Assembly (NCBI RefSeq): GCF_900128895.1
Contig: NZ_FSQW01000002.1
Coordinates: 1 to 64,000 of the forward strand
Source: Parasphingorhabdus marina DSM 22363
GTDB taxonomy: Bacteria; Pseudomonadota; Alphaproteobacteria; Sphingomonadales; Sphingomonadaceae
Direction: 5' to 3'
DNA length: 64,000 bases
Below the pieces are notes generated by a model. That model did no database searches, was not told where the DNA came from, and saw nothing but the letters and a program-made list of their open reading frames with translations. The position numbers were made by a program, and so were the translations under genes. Shown piece by piece: positions 17,179 through 26,685 of the stretch (position 1 is the first letter of the stretch; each line of letters starts with the position of its first letter).

Positions 17179-20100
17179 ATGAATCACGCCGGCATTTCCG
17201 CGCGCAAAAACTTTTCACAACTGAAGCTGTCTGCAGCCCTCATGGCGGGCACGGCGATGACCATGGTCGCTGCGCCTGTTCATGCGCAGGACGAGCAGGC
17301 GTCTGAAACGGCAGACGCGGAAGACAGCGTGATTGTCGTCACCGGCATTCGCAGTTCGCTCGCCAGTGCGCTGGAAGAGAAGCGATCCGCAGACAGTCTT
17401 GTGGAAATTATTCAGGCCGAGGATATCGGAAAACTGCCGGACCAAAATCTCGCTGAGGTTCTGGAAAACGTCACTGGTGTTCAGATCACCCGTCGAGGTG
17501 GTGTAGGTGTAGGTGTGCAAATTCGTGGCACCAGCGCAAACCGTACCGAGATCAATGGTGTCGGCACCATTGGATCGGGCACGGGAAATGACTTTACCGG
17601 CAATCCAGCTTCGGGCCGCGGTGGTATTAGCTTTGAGGATGTCAATGCAGCGATTATTGCTGCCGTTGAAGTTACCAAGTCGCCAACAGCGGACACTATC
17701 GAGGGTTCGGTAGGCGGTACCATCAATCTGCGCACAATTCGCCCACTTGACTTGACCGAACGTCTGACAACGATCCGGGCGCAAGGGGAGTATAGTGAGC
17801 TTTCCGACAGCATCAAACCCAGGATTGCAGGGAGCTTTGGGGATCGTTGGGATACTGGTGCGGGCGAAATAGGCATTGTGATTGCTGGTAGTTATACTCA
17901 GCAAGAAGCAACATCATTCCGTCCCCGCGTTGACCGCGATACCCTTATTGAGGTCGGCGAAAGCGTGCAGGCCGGAACTGGTGCTCCGGGCCCGGATTTT
18001 GACTATCTCGGAATTCAGTTTCTCAATCAGGAGCTCGAGAATTTTGAGTATGACACAATCAATATTGCTGGTTCGATTGAATGGGCTCCCAGTGACAATC
18101 TGAAACTCTTCTTCGATGGCTTCTACAACGACCAGGAGCGTCGTCAGGATAGTTCGCGTATCCAGGCTTCGGGTGTCAGTAGCTTGCGTGACCACAATGT
18201 TCCGGCAACTTTTGAGACGGTAAATTTTGGTTCGTTGGGCGGTGTGAACCTGGGCACAATCCAGGCGGCATTGACCGGCTTCATCGAGCCGGATATCGCC
18301 GATGATGATGATGATCCCAATCTGCGCTTCTCGAGCGATACGGGTGCCCGTCTTACTGAAAGCACTTTGTTCAGGATTGGTGGGGAATACGAAACCGGCC
18401 GACTTTCAGCTCGGGTAGAGGCGTCACGAACAAGTGCCAAAACCTCACAGCCGCAGCTTGATACTACGCTGAATTTCATCAACCCCAATCCGCTTGCGCT
18501 GGATCCGTTTCTGGCTGGAAACGGCAGTAACGATAATGCCGTCCCGTTCGTCTATGATTTGACTGGCGGTGCGCTAGCATTCGGCATCAACTTCGATTCA
18601 CCCTTTGCGCCTACCGTTGCAGATCTGACTGATCTTAGCGGCGCGAATGTGGTGCTGGATGCGGTAACTGCCAGCAACAACAGGACGGAGAATGATGAAA
18701 TAGCCGGGCGTATCGATCTTAGCTTGGATCTCGAAGATATTGGCGACTTTATCACCTCATTTGATTGGGGCTATCGCTACAACAGACTGGAATCTGACTT
18801 CACGCGACTTCGGTCAACCTTTAGCACCGGCAACCTGGATAACAGCCCGTTCGGTACCACATTCTCTGATCTTCTTGCTGTGGGACCAAATAACTTCGGA
18901 GACGCGGATGGCCGGACTTTGGCTATTCGGAATTTCATTACGATCAATCCCAACCTGGCATTTAATGACCGGCAGGGTACATTTAATGCGTTGCAGGCTG
19001 CGCTTGATGCGACCCCGGGTGGAATGGCTGCAATTGCCAACGGTGGCCGATTATTATCTGATCTAGACCCGAACGATGCCGGCAATGTTGCGGCTTCGTT
19101 CAGCATCAACGAAACAACGCATGCCGTTTACGGGCAGGCGAATTTTGACTTCGGCCAGGTTCGCGGAAATGTGGGCCTTCGTTATGTCAGCTCGAGGGTC
19201 AATTCGATTGGTAACCAGATTGCCAATGGCGTGGTTTCTCAGGTGACGACATCTGGCAATTACGACCAGATTCTGCCGCGTGTAAATCTCGTCGCAGACC
19301 TGACCGACAATCTGGCTTTGCGTGCCAGCTGGACCGAAGATATTAACCGTCCAAATTTCAACGCGCTGTCCACGTCGATCAGTTTTCCAACCGGTCCGAA
19401 CAATGCTGTGGTGATCGGTAACCCCGATCTGCAACCAGAAACCGTCACCTCATTTGATGCTTCGCTGTCATGGTATTTTGCGCCATCGTCCGTAATCAGT
19501 GTCGGCTTCTTCCACAAAACACGCACAAATCTGTTCCAGACTCTGACGGAAGCAGCTGTCGAAGATGCCAACGGTTTCCGCGACATAACCGATCCTTGCG
19601 AAGGCGGAGGAATCTTTAATCCGGTACCTGATCGCAATGTCTTGTCCGATGTCCCCGGGAACGGACTATGTGTTCCAATTAACACAACCGTCAACGACCC
19701 TGGTGAAACCACTCAAACCGGTATTGAGATTGCATTCCAATATGATCTTTCTCAATTCGAGGATGCGCTGGGATTTGCATCCGGCTTCGGTGTGATTGCC
19801 AACTATACCTATCAGAAATTTGGCGGCGGTTTGATTCAGGACACATCTGATGCCGATAGCCGTGGTACGGAAATCCTGGAATCCAGCAGTGGTCTTGCCG
19901 GGCCCTTCACGGCAACACGCGGTCTGCTGGACTTTTCGCCGCATGCCTACAATGTGACGTTGTACTACGAGAAATATGGAATTTCGGCTCGTGCGCGTTA
20001 CACATGGCGCGATGCATTCCGGACATTGGATACGGCTGCTGGTGCTTCGTTGGGCAGTACAATAGGATTTCCGATAGTTACGGAGGCCCGCGGGCAGCTG

Positions 20101-20268
20101 AACGCCAGCATCACGTACGATGTGACCGACTATTTGAACATCGGTGTGGAAGGCGTGAATCTGCTCAAGTCCGACATTACGCAATCATGCATCAATTCCG
20201 GTGCGTTGTTTTGTAACCAGGGTCTTCCGGATCGTCGGCTGACATTTGGTGCCACAATGAGCTTTTAG
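17179..20268 (+). CDS. TonB-dependent receptor, probable alginate oligosaccharide uptake, 2
   Basis: 1029 aa from ATG 17179, which is preceded by GGGGAGG; an upstream TTG in frame (17113) lies in the promoter. The signal peptide ends at VHA|QDE. The plug begins VIVVTGIRSSLASALEEKRSADSLVEIIQAEDIGKLPDQNLAEVLE, the canonical form of polysaccharide TonB receptors. The barrel ends LPDRRLTFGATMSF. It carries the same promoter motif as receptor 1 and as the lyase operon 300 bp downstream. It is not a close copy of receptor 1, which suggests different oligomer preferences. Confidence 0.9.
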   Translation: MNHAGISARKNFSQLKLSAALMAGTAMTMVAAPVHAQDEQASETADAEDSVIVVTGIRSSLASALEEKRSADSLVEIIQAEDIGKLPDQNLAEVLENVTGVQITRRGGVGVGVQIRGTSANRTEINGVGTIGSGTGNDFTGNPASGRGGISFEDVNAAIIAAVEVTKSPTADTIEGSVGGTINLRTIRPLDLTERLTTIRAQGEYSELSDSIKPRIAGSFGDRWDTGAGEIGIVIAGSYTQQEATSFRPRVDRDTLIEVGESVQAGTGAPGPDFDYLGIQFLNQELENFEYDTINIAGSIEWAPSDNLKLFFDGFYNDQERRQDSSRIQASGVSSLRDHNVPATFETVNFGSLGGVNLGTIQAALTGFIEPDIADDDDDPNLRFSSDTGARLTESTLFRIGGEYETGRLSARVEASRTSAKTSQPQLDTTLNFINPNPLALDPFLAGNGSNDNAVPFVYDLTGGALAFGINFDSPFAPTVADLTDLSGANVVLDAVTASNNRTENDEIAGRIDLSLDLEDIGDFITSFDWGYRYNRLESDFTRLRSTFSTGNLDNSPFGTTFSDLLAVGPNNFGDADGRTLAIRNFITINPNLAFNDRQGTFNALQAALDATPGGMAAIANGGRLLSDLDPNDAGNVAASFSINETTHAVYGQANFDFGQVRGNVGLRYVSSRVNSIGNQIANGVVSQVTTSGNYDQILPRVNLVADLTDNLALRASWTEDINRPNFNALSTSISFPTGPNNAVVIGNPDLQPETVTSFDASLSWYFAPSSVISVGFFHKTRTNLFQTLTEAAVEDANGFRDITDPCEGGGIFNPVPDRNVLSDVPGNGLCVPINTTVNDPGETTQTGIEIAFQYDLSQFEDALGFASGFGVIANYTYQKFGGGLIQDTSDADSRGTEILESSSGLAGPFTATRGLLDFSPHAYNVTLYYEKYGISARARYTWRDAFRTLDTAAGASLGSTIGFPIVTEARGQLNASITYDVTDYLNIGVEGVNLLKSDITQSCINSGALFCNQGLPDRRLTFGATMSF

Positions 20269-20363
20269 TTCGGGTCGCACTACCGAAAACCCGGTCCGTC
20301 CGCTTGTCATATTGCCTCAGGCACGAAGGGGCAGCGCAGGCAAAAAAATGGGCCGGGTGTGCT

Positions 20364-20401
20364 CGGAATGACAAATCAACAGTTTGGGATTTGTCATTCC
20401 G
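20364..20401. repeat. Perfect 14-bp hairpin with GTCATTCC ends
   Basis: CGGAATGACAAATC at 20364-20377 pairs without mismatch with 20388-20401 around a 10-nt loop. The GGAATGAC/GTCATTCC arms resemble the small dispersed palindromes common in sphingomonad intergenic DNA. It could also end transcription of receptor 2. The rest of 20269-20570 holds only the promoter described next. Confidence 0.55.
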
Positions 20402-20481
20402 ATTCCTGGGATGGCGCGGCACGGGTTATCCCGGCCGCGCCGATCTGGTCCCGGAAAACCTGCGTCTTAGGGTCACCCATA

Positions 20482-20518
20482 ATTGGTATACTATTTTGGT
20501 AATATAAACTGGTTGACA
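20482..20518 (+). promoter_or_regulatory. Alginate-regulon operator and -35 element, copy 3 (lyase operon)
   Basis: ATTGGTATACTATT (20482-20495) shares ATTGGTAT with copies 1 and 2 and contains the palindrome GTATAC. TTGGTAATATAAAC and GGTTGACA (TTGACA 20513-20518) follow. The motif sits 31 bp from the -35 element instead of 40-41, about one helical turn closer. Confidence 0.5.
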
Positions 20519-20570
20519 ATTTGAATATGGCTTGATACCCGGTACTTATAGAACAAAAGGATGTTTGGGG

Positions 20571-22820
20571 ATGGTGTTCAGGCGCGGCCTGTTTTGGATA
20601 GCATGCATTCTGGCGGCAACGCCAGTTTCCGCCGAAGTCTATTTTGTCAAAGACCAGAAGACCTATTTCGCCGCCGAGAAGAAACTGGTCGCGGGAGACA
20701 CCATCGTTCTGGCCAATGGTGTCTGGAAAGATTTCGAAATCAAATTTTCCGGCAAGGGAACAAAGGCGAAGCCGATCACGCTCCGTCCGCAAAATGCCGG
20801 CAAGGTGATCCTGTCCGGTCAGTCCAATCTCCGCATCGGTGGCCGGTACATGATCGTTGCCGGACTGGTCTTCAAGAACGGCTACAGTCCAACCGGCGAA
20901 GTCATTTCGTTTCGCCGGTCCAAACAGGATCTGGCGTATCACAGCCGGGTCACAAATGTGGTCATCGATCACTTCAGCAAGCCCGATCGGTACGAGAGTG
21001 ACTACTGGGTCGGCATGTATGGCAAGCATAACCGCTTCGATCACAATCATCTGGTCGGGAAAACCAACAAAGGCGTGACCTTTGCCGTGCGGCTCGATTC
21101 ATCGGAGAGCCAGGAAAATTATCACCGCATTGATCATAATTATTTCGGGCCCCGTCCGGTTCTGGGATCCAATGGCGGGGAAACCCTGCGCATCGGCACC
21201 AGCAAATATTCGATGTTCAATTCGCACACCACGGTCGAGAATAATTATTTCGACCGCTGCGACGGTGAGGTGGAAATTATCTCCTCCAAGGCCGGGCAAA
21301 ACGTGTTTCGCGGCAATGTATTCTTTGAATCGAGCGGAACGCTGACGCTGCGCCATGGTGATGGCAATCTTGTTGAAAACAATGTCTTTTTCGGCAATGG
21401 CAAGGACCATACCGGCGGTATTCGCGTGATCAATCGCGACCAGACCGTGCGCAACAATTACATGGAGGGTTTGCGCGGAACCGGTTTTGCCAGCGCGCTG
21501 ACTGTTATGAACGGCGTGCCCAATTCTCCGGTCAACCGCTATGTCGAGGTGAGCAACGCCACCATAGAGAATAACAGTGTCGTGGACAGCAGCCGCATTA
21601 CATTTAGTGCCGGTGCCGATACCGAGCGATCTGCTGCGCCGGTCGACAGCCGGTTCCGGGATAATCTTTTGACTGGCACGGATTCGGGTACATTCATCAA
21701 GATTCAGGACGACATCAGCGGCATTGCATTTGCCGACAATTTGTTGAGCAAAGGCCGGACGGAAAAGCCGGTCCAGGGAATCTCGGAAACCGATGTGGCT
21801 CTCGTTCGTGCCGAAAACGGCTTGCTCTATCCGGAGGGCCTGACTTTGGGAGCCTCTCGTGATCTGAAGCCTGTCACGCGTGAAGAGGTTGGCGTCAAAT
21901 GGTATGCCAAGCCACCGGTCGGTGGGCGCTTCGGAACGGGCAAGGCCATAGCCGTCGCGCCCGGTGAGGACAGCCTGACCGAAGCCTTTGCAACCGCTGC
22001 TGACGGCGATCAGCTTGTCCTCGCAGCGGGCGACTATCTGGTGAACAAGGTCCTGCCTCTGGACAAAACGGTCTCAATTGAAGGGCCAAAAGACGGGGTT
22101 GCGACGATCAGTTTCGCGCGTCCGTCTCTGGTAGAAATCCGGCAAGGTGGCAGCCTGCGCCTTTCCAGTCTCACGATCGATGGCGGGATGGCTCCGGATT
22201 CAGTTGGCAATGCCGTGATCCGCACGACGATTTTCCCGATCCAGTCCAATTTCCTGATCGATCTGGATGGCGTCAATGTGACGAACCTCGACGTTAACCG
22301 GTCTTTCCATGTGATCAGTCTCGGAAAGAGCTCCTTTGCCGATCGCGTCAGCATCAAGAACAGCAATTTTCTCAATATCTCCGGTTCGATTCTGCAGGCA
22401 GCGGCAGAGACGGAAGATTATGGCCAGTATAACGCGGAATATATTGAAATCTCCGGATCCAGTTTCCAGGATATTGGTGGCGAGATCTTTAACGTCTATC
22501 GCGGGGGCAGGGATGAAAGCACCTTTGGCCCGCATTTCTCGCTGACCGGCTCCAATTTCTTGAATGTGGGTTTGAGCAAGAACAACATCACCGGTGCGTC
22601 CATGGTCCTGCATGGTGTCCAGCATGCCGATATCAGCGGCAATAATTTCCTCGACGCGGCACCGATCAAAATCGTCCATACGGTGGGGCGCCCGCAGACG
22701 CGGATCTCGGGCAATAAATCCGCAAACATGCCGGAGCCCATTCTCGAGGAACTGAATTTTGAAGGCGCCCATCGCGCCATTCTCTCCGGCAATCAATTTG
22801 AAGGCGCAGTAAAGCCATGA
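20571..22820 (+). CDS. Polysaccharide lyase family 6 alginate lyase
   Basis: 749 aa from ATG 20571, with a signal peptide ending VSA|EVY. A right-handed beta-helix of the chondroitinase-B type fills the N-terminal half, with repeated N/V ladders. Key PL6 residues are visible: the Lys-Arg pair in ISSKAG (K240) and LTLRHG (R261), 21 residues apart as in characterised two-domain PL6 alginate lyases, and NGGETLRIG before them. A second beta-helix from about residue 450 matches the AlyGC-like two-domain architecture. The enzyme cleaves alginate by beta-elimination in the periplasm or outside. Its stop overlaps the PL17 start (ATGA). It is the first gene of a seven-gene operon. Confidence 0.92.
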   Translation: MVFRRGLFWIACILAATPVSAEVYFVKDQKTYFAAEKKLVAGDTIVLANGVWKDFEIKFSGKGTKAKPITLRPQNAGKVILSGQSNLRIGGRYMIVAGLVFKNGYSPTGEVISFRRSKQDLAYHSRVTNVVIDHFSKPDRYESDYWVGMYGKHNRFDHNHLVGKTNKGVTFAVRLDSSESQENYHRIDHNYFGPRPVLGSNGGETLRIGTSKYSMFNSHTTVENNYFDRCDGEVEIISSKAGQNVFRGNVFFESSGTLTLRHGDGNLVENNVFFGNGKDHTGGIRVINRDQTVRNNYMEGLRGTGFASALTVMNGVPNSPVNRYVEVSNATIENNSVVDSSRITFSAGADTERSAAPVDSRFRDNLLTGTDSGTFIKIQDDISGIAFADNLLSKGRTEKPVQGISETDVALVRAENGLLYPEGLTLGASRDLKPVTREEVGVKWYAKPPVGGRFGTGKAIAVAPGEDSLTEAFATAADGDQLVLAAGDYLVNKVLPLDKTVSIEGPKDGVATISFARPSLVEIRQGGSLRLSSLTIDGGMAPDSVGNAVIRTTIFPIQSNFLIDLDGVNVTNLDVNRSFHVISLGKSSFADRVSIKNSNFLNISGSILQAAAETEDYGQYNAEYIEISGSSFQDIGGEIFNVYRGGRDESTFGPHFSLTGSNFLNVGLSKNNITGASMVLHGVQHADISGNNFLDAAPIKIVHTVGRPQTRISGNKSANMPEPILEELNFEGAHRAILSGNQFEGAVKP

Positions 22821-24997
22821 CGGGTGCGCTCCTGTCCGCGGCTTTATGGGGAGCTGTGTCTTCCGCCGCCGTGGCCGGGCCGGCCCAGTACTCCCAGGCC
22901 GGTTCCGCCACGACGGCGCAGATTTCCGCACCATTATTTGCCAGCGAACTCAACCGTGCACGCGCGTTCGTTGACCGGATGATGAAGGCGGGGGTTGTGG
23001 TGCCTTTTCCGAAAGACCCGGGTGGTGGCTACACACACGAACAGCACAAGCAGAATTTCAAGGTCATTTACCAGGGCGGACAGCTCTACAAGCTGACGGG
23101 CGAACAGAAATATGCGGACTATGTTCGTGATGTGCTGCTTGCCTATGCAAAACTCTATCCGAAACTGGGCGATCACCCGGCGCGCAAGAACAGCCAGAGT
23201 TCGGGCCGGTTGTTCTGGCAGGTGCTGAACGACGCCATGTGGCTGGTGGACAGCATTCAGGGCTATGAGGCGATCCGGTCCAGTCTTTCCGCGGCAGATC
23301 GCAAAAACATTGATGACAATCTGTTCCGCAAGGCCGCAGAGTTTCTTTCGACCGGTTCGGCGGTCACGTTCAGCAAAATCCATAATCACGCGACATGGGC
23401 GACAGCGGGTGTCGGGATGACCGGCTATGTTCTCGGGGATCCGGAACTGGTCAATATCGCTTTGCTCGGGCTTGACAAAAGCGGTCAGACCGGATTCCTC
23501 CGCCAGAGCGAGTTGCTCTTTTCTCCCGACGGCTATTATACGGAAGGCCCCTATTATCAGCGGTTTGCGCTCAAGCCATTTGTTGTTTTTGCCGGGGCGA
23601 TCGAGAAGAACGACCCGTCGCGCAAAATTTTCGATCATCGCGACGGGATCTTGCTGAAAGCGCTCCGGACGACGATCCAGCTGACCTATGCCGGACGTTT
23701 TTTCCCGTTTAACGATGCGATCCGCGACAAGAGCCTGAAGACGGACGAGCTCTATCACGGGGTAGCGGTGGCCTACAGCAAGACCCGCGACCCCGGCTTG
23801 CTTTCCATTGCCGAATGGCAGGGGCGGACCGTTCTAACCGATGACGGCATGCGCGTTGCGCGTGATCTCGCCGCCGGGAAGGCGAAGGCCTACCCGTTTC
23901 GCTCCCTGCTTCTGTCCGATGGTCCGGAAGGCAAGCAGGGCGCGGTAGCGATTATGCGCAAGGGCGATGGCTGGACCGGGCAGGCGCTGGTGGCCAAAAA
24001 CAGTTCGCAAGGCATGGGGCATGGCCATTTCGACAAGCTGAGCTGGCAATATTATGACAACGGCCACGAGATTGTCAGTGATTACGGCGCGGCACGTTTT
24101 CTGAACATCGAGGCCAAGCAGGGCGGGCGCTATCTGCCCGAAAACGAAAGCTGGGCGAAGCAGAGCATCGCGCACAACAGCCTTGTGGTGGACGAGAAAA
24201 GCCATTTCAACGGGGATCGAAAGGCGGCGGACAAATTGGCACCGCAGCAGCTGTATTTCTCTGACGAAATGGGCAGCCAGATCAGCACTGCGAAAATGAC
24301 CGGCGCCTATCCCGGTGTCGAATTTACTCGTACCCTGGCCTTGCTCGATATCGAAGGACTGGATCGGCCCGTTGCTGCCGATGTCATGCGCGTCGATGGC
24401 GGGAATGATCATCAATATGACCTGCCGCTCCACTATAACGGCCATATCATGCGGGTGGGCTTTGAGCTGGAGTCAAACGTCGCTGACCGGCCGGTACTTG
24501 GCGAGGGCAATGGCTATCAGCATATCTGGGTCGATGCGACTGGCCAGCCGTCCAGTGCCGACAAGGCTTTTGTCACCTGGATAACCGATGACCGCTTTTA
24601 CACGACCCGATGGGTGCCGCAGGCCGGAAGCCAAACCATCCTGGCCGAAAGCGGCGCCAATGATCCGGATTTCAACCTGCGCCGCGAACAAATACTGGTT
24701 CAGCGAGTGGCCAGCGGGGGTGATACGGTATTTGCCGGCATCCTTGAAGGCCATGGGCGCTATGACGGGGCGGCGGAGCGCACCACCGCCAGCGACAGTC
24801 AGATCAGAACGATCCGGCATGTCCGGCACGGAGACGCAGACCTGCTCCTGATCCAAACGCTCGCCGGTGCGAAATCCGTGCTCGCCATTTCCTATGATCA
24901 GGATCGCTCGAGAACGCATTCCGTCATAATTGGCGGAGAGAAAATCAGCTGGAAAGGATTTGCTGCTCACGTCCGGCTCGGGGGAGGTGTGCAATGA
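22817..24997 (+). CDS. Polysaccharide lyase family 17 oligoalginate lyase
   Basis: 726 aa. The signal peptide ends near AVAG. The N-terminal (alpha/alpha) toroid (alginate lyase domain, about residues 45-340) carries HNHATW (N190, H191) and YYTEGPYY (Y247), which match the Asn-His-Tyr catalytic set of Alg17C-type enzymes with the same 56-residue spacing. The C-terminal heparinase II/III-like beta-sheet domain contains GHGHFDKLSWQYYDNGHEIVSDYGAARF. It exolytically releases unsaturated monouronate from oligoalginate. It is translationally coupled to PL6 (ATGA overlap) and to kdgF (ATGA overlap). Confidence 0.93.
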   Translation: MTGALLSAALWGAVSSAAVAGPAQYSQAGSATTAQISAPLFASELNRARAFVDRMMKAGVVVPFPKDPGGGYTHEQHKQNFKVIYQGGQLYKLTGEQKYADYVRDVLLAYAKLYPKLGDHPARKNSQSSGRLFWQVLNDAMWLVDSIQGYEAIRSSLSAADRKNIDDNLFRKAAEFLSTGSAVTFSKIHNHATWATAGVGMTGYVLGDPELVNIALLGLDKSGQTGFLRQSELLFSPDGYYTEGPYYQRFALKPFVVFAGAIEKNDPSRKIFDHRDGILLKALRTTIQLTYAGRFFPFNDAIRDKSLKTDELYHGVAVAYSKTRDPGLLSIAEWQGRTVLTDDGMRVARDLAAGKAKAYPFRSLLLSDGPEGKQGAVAIMRKGDGWTGQALVAKNSSQGMGHGHFDKLSWQYYDNGHEIVSDYGAARFLNIEAKQGGRYLPENESWAKQSIAHNSLVVDEKSHFNGDRKAADKLAPQQLYFSDEMGSQISTAKMTGAYPGVEFTRTLALLDIEGLDRPVAADVMRVDGGNDHQYDLPLHYNGHIMRVGFELESNVADRPVLGEGNGYQHIWVDATGQPSSADKAFVTWITDDRFYTTRWVPQAGSQTILAESGANDPDFNLRREQILVQRVASGGDTVFAGILEGHGRYDGAAERTTASDSQIRTIRHVRHGDADLLLIQTLAGAKSVLAISYDQDRSRTHSVIIGGEKISWKGFAAHVRLGGGVQ

Positions 24998-25377
24998 CGG
25001 ATACCGCAATGCAGGATCAGCACAGCGAGGCATTTGTTCTCGCACACGATGCGCCGGTTGAAGCCCTCGAACCCGGCATCAAGCGGCAGATTTTGAGCTA
25101 CAGCCCGGATCTGATGCTGTGCCGTCTCTGGTTCGAAGCGGGCGTGTCCGGCACCGTCCATCAGCATCCGCACAGCCAGATCACCTACATCGAATCCGGC
25201 CGGTTTCGGTCGATGATGGGCGGCAGGGAAAAGGAATTGGCGGCCGGTGACAGTGTCATGATCACACCGGATACGGACCACGGAATCACATGCATGGAAG
25301 CAGGCTCTCTGCTCGACATATTCAATCCCGTGCGTGAAGATTTTCTCGAAGGGGGAGGATATAATGCCGAAGGGTAA
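24994..25377 (+). CDS. kdgF: Cupin-domain KdgF-like unsaturated uronate converting protein
   Basis: 127 aa, a single small cupin. Metal ligands are in HQHPHSQITYIESGRF and the second cupin motif in DSVMITPDTDHGITC. KdgF proteins speed the ring-opening of 4,5-unsaturated uronates to the linear ketone (DEH), the step between PL17 and the reductase. The position between PL17 and the transporter agrees with this. Its start overlaps the PL17 stop, and its last 14 bases overlap the MFS gene. Confidence 0.85.
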   Translation: MTDTAMQDQHSEAFVLAHDAPVEALEPGIKRQILSYSPDLMLCRLWFEAGVSGTVHQHPHSQITYIESGRFRSMMGGREKELAAGDSVMITPDTDHGITCMEAGSLLDIFNPVREDFLEGGGYNAEG

Positions 25378-26653
25378 ATTGCGATTCTGGATCGTGGGTC
25401 TTGTCGCGCTGGCGACGATCATCAACTATATTGACCGCGGCGCACTTGCCGTTCTGTGGCCGGAAATCTCCGAAGAACTGGGCATGACCAAGGTCGAATA
25501 TGCGATCATCATCAATGTTTTCACCTTCGCCTATGCTTTCGGACAGACACTGTTCGGCAAGATTTTTGACTGGATCGGTGTGCGGCTGGGCTTTGTGCTC
25601 GCCATCGCGGCCTGGTCAGTAGCGACCATTCTCCATGCCTTCGCGACCAACCTCATGAGCTTTGCGGTTTTCCGGGGGCTGCTCGGGGTATCGGAAGCGG
25701 GCAACTGGCCTGGCGCGACCAAGGCCAATGCCGAGTGGTTCCCGATCAATGAACGCGCTCTGGCGCAGGGGATCTTCAATTCAGGTGCGGCCATTGGCGG
25801 CATCGTTTCTGCGCCAATTGTGGGATTGCTCTTCGTGTTTCTTGGTTCGTGGCAGGCGACGTTTATCGCCATTGGTGTGCTTGGGCTGTTATGGCTGATA
25901 CCATGGCTGATTGTCTACAAGAGCGGTCCTGATGCACATCCCTGGATTTCGGAGGAAGAGCGCCAGTTCATCCTCACGGGCCAGCGAAATGAAGAAGCCG
26001 GCGAAGTTGCCGAATATGCGCCAGGCACTGGCGAGATTTTGACGCGCAAGGAAAGCTGGGGGGTCATCATGGCATCCTTTTTCCTCGATCCGATCTGGTG
26101 GTTGTTCGTCGGCTGGCTCCCGCTCTATCTCAACGAAACATATGGCTTTGGCGTCGAGGAAATCGCCACCTATGCGGCGGTTCCCTATATCGGTGCAATG
26201 TTCGGCGCCTGGTTTGGCGGTCTGCTTGCTCAGAACCGCATCAAGGCCGGATGGACGGTCAACAAGACACGCAAATCGGTCATCGCGCTGGGCGGGCTGA
26301 TCATGCTGGTTTCGTTGCTCGCGACGACGGTGGCTGCCACGCCGCTGGTGGCGGTCATGCTGATGGCGGTGATTCTGTTCGGCTTCCAGACGGCGGTTGG
26401 CAATATCCAGACATTGCCGAGTGACTTTTACAGCGGAAAGTCGGTGGGAACGCTGGCCGGTTATGCCGGAACAGCCGCCAAGCTGGCTGTCGTGCTGCTC
26501 AATTTCCTGATCCCGATCATTACGGCTGACGGCAATTATGCACCGGCCTTCGCGGTCGGGGCTGCACTGGCAATCCTCACCGTGGTGTCGGTCTTCGTGC
26601 TCTGCCCGAGCATCAAGCCGCTTCAGCCGAAAACCGAAACCGCAACTGCATAG
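25364..26653 (+). CDS. MFS transporter, anion:cation symporter (hexuronate/DEH uptake)
   Basis: 429 aa from ATG 25364, with GGGGGAGG upstream inside the end of kdgF. Twelve membrane helices are evident. Family features of ExuT/GudP-type symporters are visible: INYIDRGALAVLWPEISEELGM at helix 1, FGKIFDWIGVRLGF in the 2-3 loop, and GLLGVSEAGNWPGATKANAEWFP at helix 4-5. In the alginate operon it most likely imports unsaturated monouronate or DEH through the inner membrane. A start at 25334 is in frame but has no ribosome site. Confidence 0.87.
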   Translation: MPKGKLRFWIVGLVALATIINYIDRGALAVLWPEISEELGMTKVEYAIIINVFTFAYAFGQTLFGKIFDWIGVRLGFVLAIAAWSVATILHAFATNLMSFAVFRGLLGVSEAGNWPGATKANAEWFPINERALAQGIFNSGAAIGGIVSAPIVGLLFVFLGSWQATFIAIGVLGLLWLIPWLIVYKSGPDAHPWISEEERQFILTGQRNEEAGEVAEYAPGTGEILTRKESWGVIMASFFLDPIWWLFVGWLPLYLNETYGFGVEEIATYAAVPYIGAMFGAWFGGLLAQNRIKAGWTVNKTRKSVIALGGLIMLVSLLATTVAATPLVAVMLMAVILFGFQTAVGNIQTLPSDFYSGKSVGTLAGYAGTAAKLAVVLLNFLIPIITADGNYAPAFAVGAALAILTVVSVFVLCPSIKPLQPKTETATA

Positions 26654-26685
26654 AATTTTCATCTCATTTATTGACAGGGGAAGAC

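Noticed and set aside
22200-22934. Minus-strand open frames opposite the PL6/PL17 junction
   Set aside because: The sense strand encodes two well-recognised lyases; the antisense frames have no ribosome site or family motif.
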